Of a DNA stretch of 64,000 bases, positions 57,201-64,000 are shown piece by piece. A program made the translations under genes and the position numbers. Numbering within the stretch: position 1 is the stretch's first letter; every line of letters starts with the position of its first letter. This stretch comes from Pachyseris speciosa. Lineage: Eukaryota > Cnidaria > Anthozoa > Scleractinia > Pachyseridae. Under the pieces are notes generated by a model. The model was not told the DNA's origin. It did no database searches and saw only the letters and a list, made by a program, of their open reading frames with translations. Location: positions 198,180 to 262,179 of the forward strand of contig JAEMWC010001123.1 of assembly GCA_016490735.1 (NCBI GenBank), in the 5' to 3' direction.

Positions 57201-60200
57201 CTTAAGTTCTCCAGATGCAACCTTGAAGGCCAATTCCACAACACAGCCTACAGCCTTAAAAAAAAAAAAAAGATAGAAAAGACTATCACTAGACTGCATA
57301 AAGTTGTCTTTCTCATTAAGATTGGTTAACTTGTAATCCAAAGACATGAAACAAAACAGAACTAAGTCCTTGAGAAAGCAAGAAAGAGAACAAAGCAAAA
57401 CAAGCAGTTGCTAAAAAAGTTTTAAGTATGAGCGACAATAATTATAGATAAATCAATATGCCATGACACTTAATTATTTGACGTCTTACCATCCTAGCTG
57501 CATTTGCACTGTGCATTTCATTCCATATCGTGTCCCCATCGACCTACAGTAACACACGCACATCATTAAAAAATTGATCACAGCTACTATGTCACAGGTC
57601 TGTTGCACTTTCACTGTCACAGATATCTTGTGAGGAAATGATGATGATAATTCTCGCCATCTAACCTAGTCTGCATGCATACTCATCACTAAACAAATGA
57701 TTAGGATTTTCACCTTCTCAATCACTCATTTGATGAAAGACTATTAAAGATGTAAGGGTGCTTTTCTTTGGGAAAATCCGAGATTGGATTACTGATCCAA
57801 GGTCATACGGATTCGTGACAACCAAAGAAACGAAACATCCATTTTCGGATTCTTTTTATTTTCCTGTCACCGCACCAGTATTGTCCTGTAAATTGCAGAG
57901 ATCAAAAATAAAGTTTTCACTTTCCGTGAAATAATGAAATACGAAATTGCTGCGATTTACGTTTGAAATCAATTTCAGTCGTCCAGGATTTATATAATTT
58001 GTACTGCAGCAAAGCTTTTCTAATTATTCATGACTTTCTTTCGAATACTGGGACAATTTTATGGAAATAAATGACACTGAAAGCTTACCTTGATAGCTAA
58101 TGATCACAAAAATATGACCGGAAGGTGATGGGCCTGAGTTTCCAGGGAAGGTATTTTCACAGGTAGACCACTTGTCAAATGTACTTTTTCTGATCCATTC
58201 CCAAAGAAACGCACAGATTATCCTGATTTAGATTTGATCTAATGTATCCACTTGGAGGGTGGATTCTTTAGATTCATAATCCATTTTTCGGATTTTAGTT
58301 AAGAAACGAAAAATCCATTTTTGCACTCAAGAATCCAGATTTGGATTTTCCCGAAGAAACGCACCCTAAATTGGACTCAACTCATTTCTGCTACAACTAC
58401 TAATTTATACCTTAAGACTATATAATTATGCTAATGTGGAAAAAGACCCAAGAGCCAATCTGACTTACCCCTAAGCCTCCACAAGGAAGAGTATCAAAGC
58501 ACTTGAGCATGGTAGAAGTTCCTGCAAATAAAGTACATGTACACAACGTTACAGAACCAATACAAGTTACAAGACTATGCCACAGGTTGGCACAGGGTTT
58601 CAAATAGTTTCAATTAACTGGACTGGAAATGTTTGTTAAGGAATAGAGGACAGAACCTTCACAGTTTATAGAACTATGTCTGGTTATTACTTTCTGACCT
58701 ATTAAAATTTCCAAACCTATAAACAAAAGATCTCAGCTATATCCCAATTCATAACTGACAAATAAAAAAAACGCGTGTGGACTAGTGTCTACCGGTATAT
58801 ATCATTGGTAATTTCTTGTTCTCCTTTAAGTTGCAGTTCCTCCATAACCCTTCAATAAGTCTTTGATCATCAAGAAACAAAACACATTTGAATCTCCTTA
58901 CCATCTTCATTCTTTGTCCTGCATTGTGTGCTACCACCAAACAACATGGTATGTTGTTCACTGTAAACATAGAGCAGAAAGAAGAAAACATCTCATTACG
59001 TAAAGGGATCACTACCTTATCATAGTGGGACAGTTTGCACATATCCGTGACCTTTAAAGCTAAGTCAGCTGGAGTCTTGTACTCCTGGTAGGGACACCCC
59101 TGCTGAACAGGTGGAAGTAAAGAGACCAGACAAAGTGTGATCCCCTGGTTGGGGGTTGGCTGAGGGCTGATGGATAACCCTCTCCAATAAAACAGTGTTA
59201 TTACAAAGACCAGAAGCTGAGCCAATTTACCACATTCCCGAAAATACTTACAAATAAAACTCAGTGAATTGTAGATCACTTGCCTGTGAACTGTCAGAAT
59301 CTCTGCTAATGTTGCTTTTCGTGGCCTGACACGCTATAACAGAAAACACATGTAAATGATTGTCAGTGGGGAGAAGTGTGAAATGGAATCTTGACTTCTG
59401 AAATTAGCAGGACCAAAGACTCCTCATTAACACATAATAACGCAACAGGTCACAACCACTGTGTCCATCTAAGAACACTTGGGAATGGAAAGTTGTTATT
59501 CATATTAACAAGCTTTATCCATACTGCAGACCACTAACATTTTAAGTTGGCTAATGCAGTTTAGTGCCACCTGGTAAATTCATATCTGACAGAAATTTCC
59601 AGTCAAACATTTTGCATCACATTTTTGCCCCCTGGTTTAAAATGCCCTCATCAGCTTTCCGATGACATCCAACAGCAGCCTGCAAGTTAATATATTCAAA
59701 TATCATTACATGTACTTACCTCGCACAGATTGGCAACACCTGTTTCTTGAAGCCGTGCCCAGATACTTTGTAGCCTTCCAGGATGTTCAGGGTGTGAACT
59801 TGTGTCACCACATGAACATTGATGCTTCAGCATAACAGTATCATAAACAAGACCTGTACGGCTCATGGAGCCAGACAACTGACCACTACCTGCAATGACA
59901 AACAAAGTGATTAGCATAGCAATCATTAAGCTGCTGCAGTAACATACACCAACAATAAGCAAAACAAAGCAGAACACACTCTGGTATTTGAAATATGCAC
60001 AAACAACTAGAGGGTACACCTACGATACTTTACTGCTCACAAAATAAAGACTACCATTAATTGAATCTTGAAGAATGAACACGTCAATGAAGCACTTTAA
60101 ACACTGAGGTCCAGACGTGTTTTATAATCAAGTCGAACTCAGCAAAGCACCCAAAGTTAAAAAAAGAACTTTCACACACATGCCAGCAACACATGTATAT

Positions 60201-63200
60201 CCTTTCTGTCGTGGAGGTCATAATAGAAATTCTTGCAGTAACACAAGATTGGCAAGAGGCCTCAGATCGAATGTGTACCACATGACACTGGTTACATCAG
60301 GCAAGATGAAAATGATGAAACACTCCCTACTATCCTGCTCTATGAATAAATATTGTAAATATATAGACAAATACAAACTGGTTCATGCCACTAGCACCTA
60401 CCTACCTACCTACCTACCTACCTACCTACCTACCTACATACATACATACACCTTTTATTTACCCTTGGATTTTAGAGTAGCTTATACAGCTATATCTCCA
60501 AGCATTTACCAACCCAACCATGAAATGACCACCACACCGCGAACTACATCCTCTACTCTTTACGAACAATGTGTGGGTTCTTTAACATCCCACAGCATCA
60601 ATTATGAAGAGTTGTGAGATAGGGCCTATGGTTTATCATCCTTATCCAAGAAGACCATTAGACTAGAAAGTCTAACCATTTGCAGAAGTCATTACAAAGG
60701 CAGCACTCTCTCCTTAATTATTTAAAAACCCCGAGAGTTGGTCTGGCCTGGGTTTGAACCCTCGACCTCCCACACGGTAGTTCGTACTCTACCAACTGAG
60801 CTAACCAGTCAACGGTATAAGCACAACACCAAAAGGACTTTGAAGATTGACCTACCAACAACAGGAGATGAATGAGCCCTGGACAAAGGCCTGTGACCAA
60901 CTGATGCACCAGGGGAGGCAGAACCCGCAGACGATGCTGCAGCTATGTCAGCTTGACGTTGCTGCAAGGTATGATGATGACCTGGATGCAGGAATGCAGT
61001 GATCCACCCGGTTGAGAATCCTGCTGTCTTAACTGACGAATAAGTTGAAGTTCTTGAATTTGTTGCTCCTGAGTGGACTGTGGTGAGGGAAGATCTTCAT
61101 GACTGTGTGCCTGTCAACATTTAGCACTTGAAATTGAGTTTCAGCTTATTTAAGTGATAATTAGCAGTATAATGACAGATTTCCAGCATAAACTGGCAGA
61201 GCCATTTAGCATGGAAGTCAGCACAGGGTTATTTACCTTCTAATTATATGGACTGGCTATTCAAAAGAAAGCTATGGAGCAGTACCTTTCAGGGGAACTG
61301 ATTTACAAATTAATACTGTAGTACTGCTTTCAAAGGGCAGTTTTTGGTTAAAACAAACATGCAAACAAGCAGATCAAAACAAGCTTTATTGCACAAGCTT
61401 GTTTGGTCCAGATATGTCTTGTTTTTTCACCATCAGCCTTTAGTAGTTTCATTAATAATTGTATTATTTGGAGGGTATAGGATTTAAAATAGACTTGCAC
61501 CATGGAGGTTTGTTTTGGCTACCCTATTCTATTTCTAAGTGGCAAAGTGGTTAATTAAACGGGCACCAAAACCTGGGTTCCAGTTTTGATAACAACCCTG
61601 CACCAATTTTTCCTTCACTTGTACCTATTGATTTCATTTTGGACTGCAAGTGAACAAAAACTTGGGCAACACTTGATAGCTGGTCAATAACAATACATTG
61701 TACAAATCTATTTTGGCACCAGAAGACGGATCAATGAACAGATTTCATCTACTTACACGAATAAGTCGTTGCTGTGTGAGGTGGTGTTGTTGAAGCTGTT
61801 GTTGTTGTTGCTGCTGTTGTGCCTGCTGTATTTTCTGCTGTTTTTGTATTTGTAGAAGCCTCTCTTTCCGAGCCAGTTGTTCCTTCTGTTGATTTGTTGC
61901 TCCAAGTGTTCTTTGAGTGCCGCCTGAGACTCCTTATGTAACTGTTGCTGTTGCAACTCCTGCAACTGCTGCAAGTTTAATTGCAAGTTTTTTGTTCCCA
62001 TTTGCTGCAGAAGAAGTTCTTGTTGGAGCTGTTGAATGAACCGAGCAGGATTTTGCTGGTATTGCCGTTGCTGTTTCAAGAACTGCAAGTGTTGTTGCTG
62101 TAAAAGTTCTGGATTTTGGGCTTGCTGGCTTAGGGCCATGCCATTTGAGAGATTTGAAATAGTTAAGCCAGGTGCTGATAAAGACTGTCCTAATCGTCGA
62201 TGTACCTTCAGCTGACTACTCAATTGTGATGATGTTGCCGATGCAGAAAGTCCTGAGCTAAGGGGTGATAACAAATTGTTTGGTGGCTCTGGAGACAGAG
62301 AAGCCACTGGAGGTGACGTGGTGTGCCGTGCAGAAGAATTCAATTTATATTGCTGCCCTCCAAAGCCCATTGCCAACATCTGGGCCTGAGCTTGTGCTAA
62401 AGCTAGCTGCTTCCATCGTGCTTGGTGGAAAGCAGCTGCTGCAAGGTCACTCTCTTCCTCTTCTTCAATTCCATCCGTAATAGTCTGACTGGAATATGGA
62501 CTCTGAACCTCCATATGCATCGCATCCTTGCTTGACAAGCTACTAGTGTGGCTCATTGAACGTGGCTGCTGAGCGAGTTGGTTAGAAAGCCACAACTGGC
62601 TGTGGCCTCGCCCATGGTCCAGTCCTGATGGATAAGCGTGGGATTGCTTGGAGGTTGGGTAGACTGTGGCCAAGTCCTGAGCCAGGACCAGTGCTTAGAG
62701 GTGATGAGCCCTGTAAGAAAGAGTTCAGTCTCAAATTAACAAGCTGGAGAGTACTGTAATACTGTTTTCCCGTCAGTTAGAGGTCTCACATTAGTTGCCA
62801 GAGGCAGCCAAACTCCCTCAAGTTGCCAACCTCACAAAAACACAGTAGCTAACTATTCACAGACAAGGTCACAAGAAATCCAACTAAAATTTCTGGTGAC
62901 AAAGCACTGGCTCATTGCACTTGTGCAAGGATGGCTACAAATTCACTATACGACTTTTTCAAAATAGTGCATTGTCTCTACAATATTGCCCTCATATGTG
63001 TGGCTCACCTCTCTGTGTGGTGAAGCAGATGTTGACTGACCATTTGGTGATCCTGGACTTGAACATTCCATTTCACCTCCAGCATTTTCCACTGCAAAAA
63101 TAAAACATAGAAGAGTCAGAGCAGTAACACTTATGCAGTGTACAGCAAAACATGGAGCATGTCTTGGGTATTTGACTAGTTGGAGCTGTTGCCAAAGATT

Positions 63201-63448
63201 TTCTCTGTATTTAGTTTGAAGACAGTGAAAAGGTAGCAGCCTCAATTGCTTCACAGTTTAAGCATCTTCTTACCTTATTAAAAAGCCAAGTACACAATGA
63301 GTATTAGTCAAGCTGCATCACTTACAGGTTAAGCTTCTCTGAATTCTGCTTCCATTGTGTCGATCCCTCCTCCTGTGTAGCAGGGGGCTTCCATAATTCC
63401 TAAGTCTTGCTTTGAGGCGTGACTTCACTTTTAGATTTGGTTCAGAAG
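49759..63448 (-). CDS. HDAC4: Class IIa histone deacetylase (HDAC4/5/7/9 type), 18 exons, 5' incomplete
   Basis: Exons: 63326-63448, 63009-63091, 61757-62710, 60856-61110, 59720-59889, 59284-59333, 58902-58960, 58469-58521, 57490-57543, 57201-57254, 56653-56708, 56071-56158, 54638-54757, 53351-53408, 51971-52129, 51356-51489, 50629-50713, 49759-49904. The regulatory half has a 14-3-3/NLS site ([17 protein letters not shown]), a Q-rich segment, [10 protein letters not shown] and [12 protein letters not shown]. The catalytic half begins [17 protein letters not shown] and carries the class IIa zinc-loop residues (HQCSC...SSHPEH, LPCGG). RPPGHHAE gives the catalytic His pair, [11 protein letters not shown] and [10 protein letters not shown] give the Zn ligands, and LEGGYS carries a Tyr. 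It ends [16 protein letters not shown]. The family deacetylates or scaffolds on chromatin and represses MEF2 targets. Catalytic exon phases are flawless; three single-base frame breaks lie in the N-terminal exons (near 62658, 61892, 60991). Confidence 0.92.
50093..50446. repeat. Palindromic element with GGTCAAGATGG-type units
   Basis: The inverted pairs 'ggttattggccaagc' / 'gcttggtcaataa' and 'cgtgtttatg' / 'cataaacacg' lie in 50093-50250. They are followed by inverted 'ggtcaagatggctcaa' / 'tcttgacc' units. Non-coding, in an HDAC intron. Confidence 0.5.
51138..51196. repeat. Poly-C tract followed by (CA)n
   Basis: A run of more than 30 C with one or two interruptions is followed by about nine CA units, 160 bases downstream of the exon at 51356-51489 on the minus strand. 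It reads as poly-G in the HDAC transcript. Confidence 0.8.
52145..52690 (-). mobile_element. 5'-truncated non-LTR retrotransposon (CR1/L2-like 3' end)
   Basis: A minus-strand frame at 52430-52684 reads [33 protein letters not shown] and [14 protein letters not shown]. It ends [15 protein letters not shown], matching the extreme C-terminus of many CR1/L2/Jockey-type reverse transcriptase ORFs. A 3' untranslated region follows, ending in 'aaactgaaactgaaactg' units (52151-52169). The polymerase core is absent. It lies in an HDAC intron, same strand. Confidence 0.7.
53005..53290 (+). repeat. tRNA-derived SINE, partial dimer with internally deleted head
   Basis: 'tcatagctcagttgg' (A-box) and 'cgggttcaaaccccg' (B-box) lie at 53108-53149, but the tRNA-like head lacks about 10 bases in the D/anticodon region. 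The body 'tgcgttcacaactgcgagga' and tail 'ccgcagttcatatatgattt' follow. The same tail also precedes the head at 53010-53046, so two copies are in tandem. Not a functional tRNA gene. Confidence 0.75.
53907..54090. repeat. 12-bp minisatellite
   Basis: About 15 tandem copies of 'ttccctgttccc', with occasional 'ctattccc' or 'ctctgttccc' variants. The ORFs here are only the repeat translated. It lies in an HDAC intron. Confidence 0.9.
54130..54550. mobile_element. TAGGGAGCTTA-type MITE, full length
   Basis: Left end TAGGGAGCTTACGCAACGAC plus a (GAC)n stretch; right end 'gtcgtcgtcctcgttgctta' plus AGCTCCCTA. The internal sequence is shared with 7005-7323. No ORF; in an HDAC intron. Confidence 0.8.
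55310..55660 (+). mobile_element. Probable LINE 3' end
   Basis: A short frame reads [20 protein letters not shown] and [14 protein letters not shown] and then stops, resembling the C-terminal end of RTE/CR1-type reverse transcriptases. The 3' part ends 'attcattcattcactcac', a typical tetranucleotide tail. The identification is from pattern only. Confidence 0.45.
59282..59283 (-). promoter_or_regulatory. Non-canonical GC splice donor in the HDAC gene
   Basis: The exon 59284-59333 ends CACAG and is followed by GCAAGT instead of GTAAGT. Joining at GC gives the conserved TVHSEQHT across the next exon. The nearest GT would break the phase. AG|GCAAGT is the usual form of GC-AG introns. Confidence 0.75.
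60396..60815 (-). repeat. tRNA-derived SINE with (GGTA/TGTA)n tail
   Basis: The minus strand begins 'actggttagctcagttggta' (A-box), then 'gaggtcgagggttcaaaccc' (B-box). The body of about 300 bases contains 'gggatgttaaagaaccca'. It ends in tetranucleotide repeats (60396-60450 on plus). The layout is that of a LINE-mobilised SINE. It sits in the HDAC intron between 59889 and 60856, in sense orientation. Confidence 0.8.
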
Positions 63449-64000
63449 CTACAAGGCAAAATATTATTATTATTATTATTTGCTAATCAACAACCAGGCC
63501 AGAAATGGTGCAGTATTGCAAGCATTCCAATACCACCAATATACCTTTGATCACTACTGGAAAGAAGTCCGCAAATGTTATTCATTGTAGCAAAAATATA
63601 TATATTCCCACTTAACCACAAGCAATTTCAATTATTTGAGTTACTGTACTCCTGCAGTTCTTGATTAAGAGCATCAGCTCAAGGCAGTTTCAAATTCAAA
63701 CCTATTCCCACCACCCCCAACTTTATTCAGTGTTGCAACATTTTCACAACTACAACTAAAACTACAATCATTAGTGTTGAAAGGGTGAATGGGAAGGGGG
63801 TTGGAATAGATATAATCATCATCATCATCATCATATTTACCCAGGAAGCTCCACTCACCAAAGTGGTTTTCAGGGAGGTCCTGCATCCAGATCGAATTGG
63901 AATTCGGAAATGTTGATTTTTGAGGAGAGGGGAAAACCAGAGTACCCAGGAGCAGTGGTTTCAATAAGCACCGACGTTCTGACGAATAGCGTCGGCTACT
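63449..64000. other. HDAC upstream intron with SINE fragment
   Basis: No further HDAC exon was recognised. 63817-63945 carries the 3' part of the SINE seen at 43382-43606 (minus: 'ccaattccaattcgatctgg', then 'agtggagcttcctgggtaaa') and ends in a (TGA)n tail. ATT repeats are at 63463-63480. Confidence 0.55.

Noticed and set aside
60757..60815. tRNA gene on the minus strand
   Set aside because: It continues without a tRNA 3' end into a 300-base SINE body with a simple-repeat tail.
61757..62710. HDAC N-terminal region as a pseudogene
   Set aside because: Frame breaks are single bases mostly at homopolymers, while splice sites and the whole catalytic region are intact.

Overview
The window is eukaryotic nuclear DNA from an invertebrate animal, most likely an anthozoan cnidarian (stony coral or sea anemone type). 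This rests on spliced genes with canonical GT-AG introns, animal-specific proteins (class IIa histone deacetylase, DNAJB6-type chaperone, cation-dependent mannose-6-phosphate receptor, LRR membrane proteins), AT-rich introns, long poly-C tracts, and very dense short palindromic transposons and tRNA-derived SINEs. The genus cannot be fixed from the sequence. I built the gene models by reading exon phases by hand.

Layout. (1) 778-5858 (+): last two exons of a CD-M6PR-like receptor, split by a 4.9 kb intron packed with repeats. (2) 5859-16724: no host gene recognised. It holds a decayed Ty3/gypsy retrotransposon (7778-11890, minus) and several palindromic MITEs. (3) 16725-31517 (-): a complete nine-exon DNAJB6-like J-protein gene, with nested DNA transposons and a tandem duplication in its introns. 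(4) 33313-36547 (-) and 38425-42258 (+): two head-to-head, five-exon paralogous genes for small single-pass LRR membrane proteins. They share a divergent intergenic region with CRE palindromes in both promoters. (5) 42259-49758: repeat-rich intergenic DNA with a few unassigned coding-like stretches. (6) 49759-63448 (-): 18 exons of a class IIa histone deacetylase (HDAC4/5/7/9 type). The 3' end is complete and the 5' end lies beyond the window.

Points of interest. The LRR pair is the most promising undescribed item: a minimal LRRNT-single LRR-LRRCT-TM architecture with a strongly conserved cytoplasmic tail carrying basic R-R-x-S motifs. The deacetylase keeps a tyrosine where vertebrate class IIa enzymes have histidine, and it retains three 14-3-3-type sites. 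Four single-base frame breaks occur in otherwise intact exons (one in DNAJB6, three in HDAC), three or four of them at short homopolymer runs. Residual sequencing error is the simplest explanation. The window shows no operon-like coupling between its genes.
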